From: Cytophagales bacterium
GTDB taxonomy: Bacteria; Bacteroidota; Bacteroidia; Cytophagales; ES-bin-26
DNA: 8,444 nt
NCBI GenBank assembly: GCA_014379925.1
Contig: JACMKY010000059.1
Coordinates: 1 to 8,444 of the forward strand
Reading direction: 5' to 3'
Translations under genes and position numbers: made by a program
In this document: positions 1 to 6,053 of the stretch, piece after piece
Layout: each line of letters begins with the position of its first letter
Position numbering within the stretch: the first letter of the stretch is position 1
Notes under the pieces: generated by a model
Told to the model about the DNA's origin: nothing
The model's input: the letters and a program-made list of their open reading frames with translations, nothing else
Database searches by the model: none

Positions 1-415
1 AGGCCAAATTCTCACTGACTTCCCGGGAAAGGTATTCTACCCGAACCTTGGCACCGCTGGCGCTGAACCGGGCCGACGCCCAATCGTAACGCGGGTCTAC
101 CTGGCGCCCACCCCTTTCGTAAGCCCCCCACTCCCCCATGAGGGTGGCATCCTCTCCTTGCCAGGTATGCCGTTGCCAAAGCGTCGGATCGCCGTTAACA
201 AAGCGATTGAGACCCTCTTCGAACTGAAGCAAGAACGCCCCAAAACTGGAGTCGACCGCTTTCGCAACGCTATTTTCGGTATGGCTCGGGTCGGGTGAGA
301 CGCTCGGCCAGCGCTCATAGGAGCCAGAAGTGCAAATACCCAGGCCATAGATCGGATCCTGGGCAAAGGCCCCGCCGCCGCTGAGCAGCAGCAGCAGCAA
401 TAAAATACGTTTCAT
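1..415 (-). CDS. Secreted NTF2/SnoaL-like (DUF4440-type) protein, 3' end outside the window
   Basis: The frame opens at an ATG (413-415) and stays open for 138 codons to the left edge, so the C-terminus is missing. Residues 1-18 form a clear signal peptide: MKR, a run of leucines, then cleavage after AFA before QD. The mature part carries the pattern of the SnoaL-like/NTF2 fold: an N-terminal helix with FEEGLNRFVNGDPTLW (65-80), then EDATLMGEWGAYERG (88-102), WASARF (112-117) and VEYLSREVSENLA (126-138). These match the usual 'ngdp...w...d.tl.G..G.yerG' layout of the family. Such domains are small cone-shaped folds that bind small molecules or act as enzymes of varied kinds, so no substrate can be named. 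Export suggests a periplasmic role. The next gene-like sequence upstream is a decayed permease, so it is probably transcribed alone. The fold is fairly sure and the function is unknown. Confidence 0.75.
   Translation of the reverse strand, partial: MKRILLLLLLLSGGGAFAQDPIYGLGICTSGSYERWPSVSPDPSHTENSVAKAVDSSFGAFLLQFEEGLNRFVNGDPTLWQRHTWQGEDATLMGEWGAYERGGRQVDPRYDWASARFSASGAKVRVEYLSREVSENLA
384..399. repeat. Short GCA/CTG triplet run in a signal-peptide coding sequence
   Basis: Five tandem GCA units at 385-399 on the plus strand read as CTG-type leucine codons on the minus strand. They lie in the hydrophobic core of the signal peptide of the gene ending at 415. Slippage would add or remove whole leucines without breaking the frame. 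It may simply reflect codon choice in a leucine run. Confidence 0.5.
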
Positions 416-505
416 ACAGTAAGCAATGGAATTGAGTAAACCGCTGGCCCGCGTCGTTTTCCGTCCGTAGAGCCATCCGCGCCGTAAGGCTCGCCTTTTC
501 CCGGT

Positions 506-750
506 TCAAGCAGTCAGCCCGGTCATTCGCAAAAGTAACGGCTCGTCGGCGCGGCTGAAATAGTACTTTCCTACCATATTGTGGCCAATGATGGCCGCTT
601 CCCGGTCCACCCCGGCCAGCCGGTTGGCCAACGACACCAACCGAAGAAAGCCCTTCAAAAGCAGCAGGTTGGCGACGCTCGCTCCGAACACTTTCCGGAT
701 GCCGATCTCTTCAGTCCATTTCCGCGGCGGCAAGCGTTGGCGTCGAATCT
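506..750 (-). pseudogene. Decayed fragment of an FtsX/MacB-type ABC transporter permease
   Basis: On the minus strand, 715 down to about 621 encodes TEEIGIRKVFGASV, then ANLLLL, then KGFLRLVSLAN. This is the diagnostic stretch of FtsX/MacB-type permeases ('TKEIGIRKVLGAS...LL.KdFlkLV.iA'), just before the last two membrane helices. Two or three residues seem to be missing in the LLL-KGF segment. After about 621 the frame loses all similarity and ends at a TGA (506-508), without the usual final helices or the 'NPVKSLRSE'-type tail. Upstream of 715 no frame shows the preceding helices or the large periplasmic domain. Only about 32 residues of a protein normally near 800 are recognisable, so this is a remnant. 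An open frame of 100 codons covers it, but I do not think it is a functional protein. The boundaries are approximate. Confidence 0.5.
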
Positions 751-873
751 GGTCAGGACAATCTAAGAGCGCTACCTGGATTGCCCGGCCGCTGGCTGGG
801 CAACTCAATTAACGAAATGGGCAGTGCAGGAGGCTAGCCGGTGGATGGTGGCTGGTGCGGCGGGGAAAAGTAG

Positions 874-1116
874 CCTGTTCGGTTGATTTACGCAATATTG
901 ACCGGAAACTCTTCATCATCCAGTTTAGCGTTTTAGGCATCACGCTACCCTTGTCTTTCGCTCAGCCAGGTCATCATTACCGATTGCCTCAGCGGGGAAC
1001 TGCGAATGGAGACAAAAGAAGGAGCGCGCGGCAAATTCAGCATCCAATTTCCACGGACAACGACAGCCATTGCCCTTTGCTTGGCGAACATCCGCCGTAA
1101 ATCCAGGGATGACTGA
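874..1116 (+). pseudogene. Decayed C-terminus of a sensor histidine kinase (HATPase_c end), frameshifted
   Basis: The frame at 955-1116 reads LSLSQVIITDCLSGELRMET and continues KEGARGKFSIQFP before a TGA at 1114-1116. It resembles the end of the GHKL ATPase domain of histidine kinases ('LGLSLsydIvt.hgGeLrveTkeGeGt.F.IqLP'). The G2-box region just upstream reads in a different frame: GITLPLSFAQ at roughly 936-965 resembles 'GTGLGLSLAY', and NIDRKLFIIQF before it resembles 'sikdKiFqPFF'. A frameshift near 955-965 and loss of the 'TTKPxGxGT' segment would explain this. No dimerisation (HisKA) domain, sensor part or usable start precedes it. The read is inferred from motif similarity only; the terminal ELRMETKEG segment is the strongest part. 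The left boundary is approximate. Confidence 0.5.
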
Positions 1117-1135
1117 CGTATCACCGGGCTATTTA

Positions 1136-1627
1136 TTAGTCGGCCGTTGATCTAAGACAGGCGGTAATAACGAGGATGATTGCCAGCGTTGATGCGATAG
1201 TCCGAACGGTGTGTAGCCGGTTCCAGGGCACTTCAAACGCAATTCGTTGAGCGGCAATTTCCGAAACTGAAGCGGATTGTAAATTAAAAGCATCCAGGAT
1301 CTCATTCAAAGGAACATTGCCGACTATTGTGACGCCCACAGCGCCAACGAGATACACGATCGTGGCGGCCAGTAAAAACCAGAAGCGCTCCGGTGCCGGC
1401 TGTGCAAAATGTACGTACGTACTCAGCGGCAACAGCAGAGCCGCCCCCGAAAAAACGGCAAAAAAAACAGGATTCAAAATTGCCCGATTAATGGATTGCA
1501 TGGCGGTTAAGTAGGCGGTATCTGATAGGCGGTTCAGCCCTGGATTGACCGAACAGGAATAGGCATAGAAAAGCCCAGCTATCAGAGCGGTTGTCGTTGC
1601 GGTGCCTCCGAGCAGTGCGTCTTTCAT
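1136..1627 (-). CDS. DUF1772 / anthrone oxygenase-like membrane protein
   Basis: The frame encodes 163 residues from ATG (1625-1627) to a stop at 1136-1138, a normal length for DUF1772 proteins. Four hydrophobic segments are visible at about residues 5-25, 52-72, 83-103 and 142-160, consistent with a small four-helix inner-membrane protein. Family features include a first helix followed by SVNPGLNRL (26-34), AMQSINRAILNP (42-53), GNVPLNE (103-109) and WNRLHTVRT (135-143). Members in fungi and actinomycetes include anthrone oxygenases of aromatic polyketide pathways; bacterial members outside such clusters are mostly uncharacterised, so oxygenase activity is not claimed. It lies 116 bases downstream of the NmrA-type gene on the same strand. 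A strong hairpin between them suggests partial or full separation of transcription. The family call is solid and the function is open. Confidence 0.85.
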   Translation of the reverse strand: MKDALLGGTATTTALIAGLFYAYSCSVNPGLNRLSDTAYLTAMQSINRAILNPVFFAVFSGAALLLPLSTYVHFAQPAPERFWFLLAATIVYLVGAVGVTIVGNVPLNEILDAFNLQSASVSEIAAQRIAFEVPWNRLHTVRTIASTLAIILVITACLRSTAD

Positions 1628-1654
1628 GTTGAACCCACTTTTGTTTGCAGAAGA

Positions 1655-1680
1655 ACCCTTCGCTTAATCAAGCGAAGGGT
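1655..1680 (-). terminator. Hairpin between the NmrA-type gene and the DUF1772 gene
   Basis: A perfect 11-bp inverted repeat (arms 1655-1665 and 1670-1680, loop 1666-1669) lies 63 bases past the end of the NmrA-type gene and 28 bases before the DUF1772 start. Read on the minus strand, the stem is followed by TTCTT, a weak T-rich tail. It may act as the terminator of the upstream gene, or as a leader structure controlling read-through into the DUF1772 gene. The repeat is certain; its role is inferred. Confidence 0.6.
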
Positions 1681-1743
1681 CGACACAGCCATTGTTAAAC
1701 TACCGTGTTTCGTTCTCTTTTAACATATTTTTTGAATCAGACA

Positions 1744-2604
1744 CTACTGTTGGGCTAGTTCCCCGGCCCAGGCACCCGTAGCGGCCGTTTTCCGAACGTA
1801 GTCGGTGAAATCGGTGGGTTTCCGGCCCAGTGCCAGTTCGACACCGTTGGTCAAGGTGGCGTTTCGGCCATCCAAGACTTCGGCGAACAGATAGGTTAAC
1901 AGGCCGATGTACTCGTCAGGGACACTATGTTCGGCGAGAACGGCGGTGTAGGCTTCGATGGAAACCGGCTCGTAGTGTACCGACCGGCCCGTCGCCCGGG
2001 CAATTTCGCCCACCGCCTCTTCAAACGACAGCAGACGCGGCCCAGTCAGTTCGTATAGCTGACCGGCGTGTCCTTCCTGGGTCAATGCGGCAACGGCCAC
2101 GTCCGCGATGTCATCGGCGTCAATGAAAGGCTCACCGACATTGGTCACCGGCAGGGCAACGTAGCCCGCCAGTACCGGTTCCAACAGGTAGCTCTCACTG
2201 AAATTTTGGCTAAACCAGCTCGCTCGCAGGATCGTCCAGTCGGCTCCGGCCTTCACCACGATCTGTTCGCACTCCTGGGCTTCGGGCTCACCGCGACCCG
2301 ATAACAGCACCAATTGTTGGACGCCGCTTTTTACCGCCATTTCGGCAAACGACCGTATCGCATCGGGCGCTCCCGGGACGGCTAAATCGGGCTGATACGC
2401 AACATAAACGGCGTTAATACCCTGAAGTGCGGGTTTCCAGGTTGTTCGATCCGACCAGTCGAACGGGGGTTCACCGGAGCGCGACCCGACGCGTACCGGC
2501 CATCCACCGTGGGTGAGCCGCTGCACCACCCGGCTACCCGTCTTTCCGGTACCGCCCAACACCAATGTCTTCTTTTTGGGGCTTTCATTTGCCTTGTCCA
2601 TCAT
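1744..2604 (-). CDS. NmrA-family NAD(P)-binding oxidoreductase (atypical SDR)
   Basis: The protein has 286 residues. The N-terminal Rossmann motif TLVLGGTGKTGSRVVQRL (13-30) is the dinucleotide-binding loop of NmrA/atypical short-chain dehydrogenases. Further family marks are the strand and helix AVYVAYQPDL (65-74), VQQLVLLSGRG (95-105), DWTILRASWFSQNF (122-135) and GEPFIDADDIADVAVAAL (157-174). These are typical of the NmrA subgroup that includes NAD(P)H:quinone and azo-type reductases and redox sensors. The classical YxxxK catalytic pair is not evident, as usual for NmrA-type members, so a sensor or regulatory role is as possible as catalysis. It is cytoplasmic, with no signal peptide. Two adjacent ATG codons (2604 and 2601) can start it; there is no clear Shine-Dalgarno sequence to decide. 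A good -7 promoter element sits about 39 bases upstream. The DUF1772 gene follows it downstream. Confidence 0.88.
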   Translation of the reverse strand: MMDKANESPKKKTLVLGGTGKTGSRVVQRLTHGGWPVRVGSRSGEPPFDWSDRTTWKPALQGINAVYVAYQPDLAVPGAPDAIRSFAEMAVKSGVQQLVLLSGRGEPEAQECEQIVVKAGADWTILRASWFSQNFSESYLLEPVLAGYVALPVTNVGEPFIDADDIADVAVAALTQEGHAGQLYELTGPRLLSFEEAVGEIARATGRSVHYEPVSIEAYTAVLAEHSVPDEYIGLLTYLFAEVLDGRNATLTNGVELALGRKPTDFTDYVRKTAATGAWAGELAQQ

Positions 2605-2642
2605 TTTGCGCGTTTAATGAATCGAATGAGGTACTTTTTTAG

Positions 2643-2650
2643 CAAAAGTA
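2643..2650 (-). promoter_or_regulatory. Bacteroidota-type -7 promoter element for the NmrA-type gene
   Basis: On the minus strand these bases read TACTTTTG, an exact match to the TAnnTTTG -7 consensus of the Bacteroidota primary sigma factor. It lies 38 bases before the ATG at 2604, implying a 5' leader of about 30 bases. No good TTTG -33 element is visible at the expected distance, so the call rests on the -7 match and the position. Confidence 0.5.
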
Positions 2651-2780
2651 GGGTGGTCCCCAACGGCATAATAGAACGAAACCGACAGCAGGCTATTTAA
2701 TGACGGCAGGAAAGTTGTCAACCATTTCGTAAGCCTGTGAACGGGCGAAACAGAGGCAGGTAAATTTTATGAAGAAGTGC

Positions 2781-2820
2781 AAAGCGCCTGTTTGTCAACG
2801 TTTAGTCAAACAGGCGCTTT
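2781..2820 (-). terminator. Perfect 14-bp hairpin overlapping the end of the AlkZ-like gene
   Basis: Arms 2781-2794 and 2807-2820 are perfectly complementary, with a 12-base loop (2795-2806). The upstream arm, in the gene's direction, encodes the last residues KAPV and most of the TGA stop (2806-2808) of the AlkZ-like gene. On the minus strand the stem ends in TTT followed by GCACTTCTT, so the T-tract is weak but present. On the plus strand the stem is followed directly by one more T (four in a row counting the arm), so termination in both directions is possible. It most likely ends the SDR/AlkZ-like transcription unit and isolates it from the NmrA-type gene downstream. Confidence 0.75.
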
Positions 2821-3888
2821 TAATGACAGCGGTAAATCGATAAAATCACCAAACCTTTTTACGGCCACGGCAATTTCTGTTTTCGAAATACCAAGCGGCA
2901 TAAATGGGGTTAACGTCACCTCAACGGTATTTTTTCTGAAGGCGCGTTTCCAAGTGCCAACGACCTGCCCGTCAATCACAATCGTCGGTAAAAAGACGCC
3001 GTTGCCACCCGGAACAATTTTACGCGCGTGCTCTCCCGCCAACACATCGCGGCGATCTTTATAACCGAGCAGGTATTCATCAAAACCAGGAAGCAGGTAA
3101 ACACCGAGTGCATCTGGCATTTGATGATCCGCAGCGCACTGGGTCAGCCAATACTCTTTCGTGCCTTGTTTTGAGACCAGGCTGGCTCTGGCCGATTCCA
3201 GACCCGCCCGCGCATCGGCCAGTGTTAGTCCCGCCCAACCCGCGAAGTCGTTAATGCTTGCCGGTCCACGGCTGGCGAAATAGCATTGGGCAAGCTCAGC
3301 CAGTGCGTCTTCGCGGGACAGTTGGCGGGCGTCGGGTATCCATTCGTCGAGCAACACAAAGGTTTGCTCTTTGCCCTGCATGGGTCCGTGGCAGACCAGG
3401 CCTTCCTGGGCCACGTACCACAGAATGTGATAGCCGCGCTGGCCTTTGGGATTGATCTGAGCGGCTTCCAATAGTTGCATCATGGCCGTGCGCGAAAGCC
3501 GCTTACCTCCCTGAAGAGCGTGATGAAATAGCTGCCGGCAGCGCTCTAAGATTTTAGCATCGAGTTCCAGCTGCTTCAGACGCAGTTTGTCGGCGGCCAA
3601 TTGGCGTGGTGCCAAAAATTTCAGCATCCACTTCGCGTTTTCGGCGGGCACAAAATGAAGCGTACCCCGCATCGGCCAAGTCAGAACAATCTTCCTCTCA
3701 GCGATAGCTTGCTCAATGTCGGTCCGCCTCGTAACGTTGGTGCGCAGGCCAATGGCCCAAAGTACCTGTTGATAATCCTGCGCCTGCATCGCCCCCATCC
3801 ATTGCACAACTTCCGCGGGGCGGCTGAATTGCCCACCGGCGATGCGCTGATTCAGCAGGCGATAATGGGCTATTTCCCGGTTTGTCAT
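2806..3888 (-). CDS. AlkZ/YcaQ-like winged-helix DNA glycosylase family protein (HTH_42, DUF1006)
   Basis: The protein has 360 residues from ATG at 3886-3888; a TTG one codon upstream is a less likely start. The family is the winged-helix 'HTH_42' group that includes Streptomyces AlkZ and E. coli YcaQ, monofunctional glycosylases that remove bulky or crosslinked alkylated bases. Matching features are NREIAHYRLLNQRI (3-16), the segment WMGAMQAQDYQ (30-40), a strand-helix with TWPMRGTLHFVPAE (70-83), GPASINDFAGWAGLT (208-222), LLPGFDEYLLGYKDR (265-279) and the C-terminal barrel strand PTIVIDGQVVGTW (301-313). Residues 35-37 are QAQ, the catalytic QxQ of the AlkZ-type branch rather than the QxD described for the YcaQ-type branch. 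It follows the SDR gene by 49 bases and probably shares its transcript. Many homologues are annotated only as winged-helix DNA-binding proteins; glycosylase activity here is inferred. Confidence 0.87.
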   Translation of the reverse strand: MTNREIAHYRLLNQRIAGGQFSRPAEVVQWMGAMQAQDYQQVLWAIGLRTNVTRRTDIEQAIAERKIVLTWPMRGTLHFVPAENAKWMLKFLAPRQLAADKLRLKQLELDAKILERCRQLFHHALQGGKRLSRTAMMQLLEAAQINPKGQRGYHILWYVAQEGLVCHGPMQGKEQTFVLLDEWIPDARQLSREDALAELAQCYFASRGPASINDFAGWAGLTLADARAGLESARASLVSKQGTKEYWLTQCAADHQMPDALGVYLLPGFDEYLLGYKDRRDVLAGEHARKIVPGGNGVFLPTIVIDGQVVGTWKRAFRKNTVEVTLTPFMPLGISKTEIAVAVKRFGDFIDLPLSLKAPV

Positions 3889-3937
3889 CAATTTTATGCT
3901 TATCCAATGGCACCGCGCGCGAAGCTACGGAGCACGG

Positions 3938-4759
3938 CTACGCCAGGCCGAAGTTTTTCTGCATCATCGCCAGGTATTCTTCGTCGGTCATCTGGGCTTT
4001 GGCGGCCAGTAACTGTTGGGCATCCGCGCCGGCAAGGTAGCGCAGTTGGGGCCGGCCATCGGTGGCCGCCGAGTAAATGACTTCGGCAATTTGTTCGGCC
4101 GTGGAAAACGTGCCCCCCCGGCCACTGAACGCATCCAGCACGCTGCGCACCTGGCCGACGTAGGGATTGGCCTCGTCGCCCGGATCCACGGTCATTTGCA
4201 GCGAGCGGCCGGCGAAATCGGTGGCTACGCCCCCGGGAGCCACCACTTTTACCCGAATGCCAAACGGGGCCAGCTCAAACCACAGCGACTCGGAAAAGCC
4301 ATCGAGTCCGAATTTGGTGGCGTGGTAGAGTGAATTCATGGGAAAAGCCGTACGCCCACCCACCGAGGTGATGTTGATGATAACGCCGGATTGCTGGGTC
4401 CTGAAGAGCGGCAGCACCGCCCGCGTGACGGAGAACACGCCGAATAGGTTGGTGGCAAACTGCTGCTGAATCTGCGCATCCGTCGCGGCCTCAAACGGGC
4501 CGACCAGTCCGTAGCCGGCGTTGTTGACCAGCACGTCCAAGCCACCAAAATCGTGGTGAGCCTGCTGCACCGCGCGGGTCACGTTTGCCCCGTCGGTTAC
4601 GTCGAGGGCGTAGACCCGGACGCCGGGCAGGTCGTCAAATTTGGCGTCGGCGGGATTGCGCATGGTGGCGGCCACCTGCCAGCCGTGTTGGGCAAAGAGG
4701 CGAACGGCCGCCGCGCCGATGCCAGTGGAAGTGCCGGTGATGAAAACGGTTTTAGCCAT
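3938..4759 (-). CDS. Classical short-chain dehydrogenase/reductase (SDR)
   Basis: The protein has 273 residues and all marks of a classical SDR: cofactor motif TGTSTGIG (8-15), D53 in ALDVTD, NNAG (79-82), N104 in TNLFGV, catalytic S132, and Y145-HAT-K149. RVKVVAPGGVATDF then follows, a variant of the family's usual 'V.PG.v.T.f' segment. After the initial TG motif, R34 in TMRNPA is suggestive of NADP(H) preference. The frame is open further upstream to 4978, but the extra 73 residues have no family similarity and the protein begins naturally at MAKTVFITG, so the ATG at 4757-4759 was chosen. The closest style is the 'oxidoreductase, SDR' type with a C-terminal EEYLAMMQKNFG tail. The substrate cannot be told from sequence. 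It is the first gene of a likely two-gene unit with the AlkZ-like gene. Upstream, the minus strand has TTTG (4869-4866) and TACACTATTG (4847-4838), only a loose promoter match. Confidence 0.92.
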   Translation of the reverse strand: MAKTVFITGTSTGIGAAAVRLFAQHGWQVAATMRNPADAKFDDLPGVRVYALDVTDGANVTRAVQQAHHDFGGLDVLVNNAGYGLVGPFEAATDAQIQQQFATNLFGVFSVTRAVLPLFRTQQSGVIINITSVGGRTAFPMNSLYHATKFGLDGFSESLWFELAPFGIRVKVVAPGGVATDFAGRSLQMTVDPGDEANPYVGQVRSVLDAFSGRGGTFSTAEQIAEVIYSAATDGRPQLRYLAGADAQQLLAAKAQMTDEEYLAMMQKNFGLA

Positions 4760-5197
4760 TTGAAAAGAGTGAATTGGGAGGTGGAATGGTGTCGGACCGG
4801 TATGGCCTTCGCCCTGAGAAAGACGTTTCGCCGCCGACAATAGTGTATTCCAACCGATTTTTTCGCAAAGCATTGGTCCGCTACTTTTCCCGGCACCTCC
4901 GCTACCAGCGGCGGTAATTTCCGGAAGCGCAAGCCCGCGCTGGTGGCCATCGTCAGCAACGAGGAAGGCCGGGCCCACTGCTGAATCAACCAGAAGGGTT
5001 TTGGGCTACTTCGAGGCGGGACAACGGGTGGACTACGACTTCAAGCCTGTATCCCAAAGCGGCCCTCCGTGTTCCTGGATTGTTCGTCCGAAGGCAGCCG
5101 GTAAAGTGGCTTTTTCCCCGGGATTGACGTAAATTTCGGCCGGAAATCGGGTGTGGACAATTCCGCGCTCGGCTACGCTTTCGTTCATCCCCCAACT
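4760..5197. other. Divergent intergenic region without a recognised gene
   Basis: This 438-base stretch separates the minus-strand SDR from the plus-strand propeller fragment. The SDR frame remains open to 4978 and other frames are open on both strands, but none shows a family pattern or a good start. On the plus strand, 4890-4982 encodes a coding-like patch with PALVAIVSNEEGRAHC and a stop, and another frame is open to 5131; I do not recognise either. Promoters for both flanking genes should lie here. TAAATTTC at 5130-5137 on the plus strand is one base off the -7 consensus. No hairpin terminator was seen. Confidence 0.5.
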
Positions 5198-5965
5198 ATG
5201 TTGCTCCGCTGGCTCCTACCCTTGGCCATCTTCACGGGTGGATCGTTCGAGACGGTACTCGCGGCGACGCCTCGCTCGGCGGCAAAACCGATTTTAGGCG
5301 GGCGCCAATCGGACCCGGGAATCACGTTCCCTTCCGGGCGGGAGGCAGGTTTGCCCTTGCTTCGCAACTACCACCCCCGGGAGTTCGCTTCCCTTACCTC
5401 ATTTTCAGACACTTGGTGCGTGCTGCAAGACCAGCGGGGCGGGATGGTCTTCGGCAACACCGGTGGCATTCTCCTCTACAATGGCGCGGGCTGGCAATTC
5501 GTGGAAACGCCCGCCAAGAGCATCGTCCGTTCGCTGGCCATCGACGCGGGCGGGCGGATTTACGTCGGTGCTTCGGATGATTTGGGGTACTTGGCGCCGG
5601 GTAAAAACGGAAAGTTGGCGTACGTTTCCCTGCTTGCTCACCTGCCGCCCGAAGTCCGGAAGTTCGGCGACATCCGCCATACCCTCGCTACGCCGGAAGG
5701 GGTGTGTTTTCTGACGAATGGGTACTTGTTGCGCTGGAAAGACGATCGTTTCCAGCGTTGGAAAGCCACCACCTCTTTCTCTTTCCTGGGTTTTGTCGAC
5801 GGCAAACTGTATTTGCAGCAGTCCGGGAACGGGTTGTACACCCTGGAAAGGGAGCAACTGCGGCTGGTTTCCCGTCAGGCGATTTTTACCCAAACGAAGG
5901 TATCCGTGGTGCTGCCCTTCGACGCGGAAAACCGGCTGGTCGGGACGAGCGACCGGGGCCTTTAG
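5198..5965 (+). pseudogene. Truncated N-terminal fragment of a two-component-regulator propeller sensor protein
   Basis: The open frame encodes 255 residues from ATG 5198-5200; a GTG at 5153 is in frame but the ATG gives a clean signal peptide (MLLRWLLPLAIFTGG...VLA, about 22 residues). The mature part matches the start of periplasmic propeller sensors of Bacteroidota: GLPLLRNYHPREF (51-63), WCVLQDQRGGMVFGNTGGILLYNGAGW (73-99 region), then SIVRSLAIDAGGRIYVGASDDLGYLAP (108-134 region), TPEGVCFLTNGYLLRW (165-180) and LPFDAENRLVGTSDRGL (239-255). In full-length relatives the last motif continues into 'FlYdG' and several further blades, a triple-tyrosine (Y_Y_Y) domain, a membrane helix and a kinase or DNA-binding output part, often about 1000 residues in all. 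Here a TAG follows at once and no other frame resumes the family, so output is lost. It may be expressed as a secreted partial propeller, but a pseudogene is more likely. The alpha/beta hydrolase starts 88 bases later. Confidence 0.72.
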
Positions 5966-6044
5966 AAAATACTGGTAAATCGCTGTTGCATGCGAAGATT
6001 CGGTTGACTAAATAGCCCCGTGTGTCCCGTTCAGTAGTTGAATC

Positions 6045-6050
6045 AGGAAG
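6045..6050 (+). promoter_or_regulatory. Purine-rich ribosome-binding-like site before the alpha/beta hydrolase
   Basis: AGGAAG ends three bases before the ATG at 6054. It supports this start, although its spacing is short and Shine-Dalgarno use is weak in Bacteroidota. Confidence 0.35.
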
Positions 6051-6053
6051 ATC

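Larger units (their letters stand above)
416..1135. other. Gene-poor region of 720 bases holding two gene remnants
   Basis: No intact gene lies between the NTF2-like gene start (415) and the end of the DUF1772-type gene (1136). The recognisable content is the minus-strand permease fragment (506-750) and the plus-strand histidine-kinase tail (about 874-1116), which point in opposite directions. The rest shows no repeat, tRNA or convincing promoter by eye. Several open frames here lack family patterns and look fortuitous given the GC-rich background. Confidence 0.6.

Noticed and set aside
4838..4869. Possible promoter for the SDR gene (TTTG and TACACTATTG on the minus strand)
   Set aside because: The -7 part does not fit TAnnTTTG, so only a loose resemblance remains.
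4760..4978. Upstream extension of the SDR frame (73 extra residues)
   Set aside because: The family begins at MAKTVFITG; the extension has no SDR-like pattern and is open only because the region is GC-rich. The ATG at 4759 fits the usual SDR length.
4890..5131. Coding-like patches on the plus strand (PALVAIVSNEEGRAHC and a following open frame)
   Set aside because: They lie in different frames, have no start or recognised family, and could not be joined into a known protein by eye. Possibly an unrecognised remnant, but not supported.
4986..5195. Minus-strand frame of 69 codons
   Set aside because: Composition is arginine-rich and motif-free, typical of a fortuitous antisense frame.
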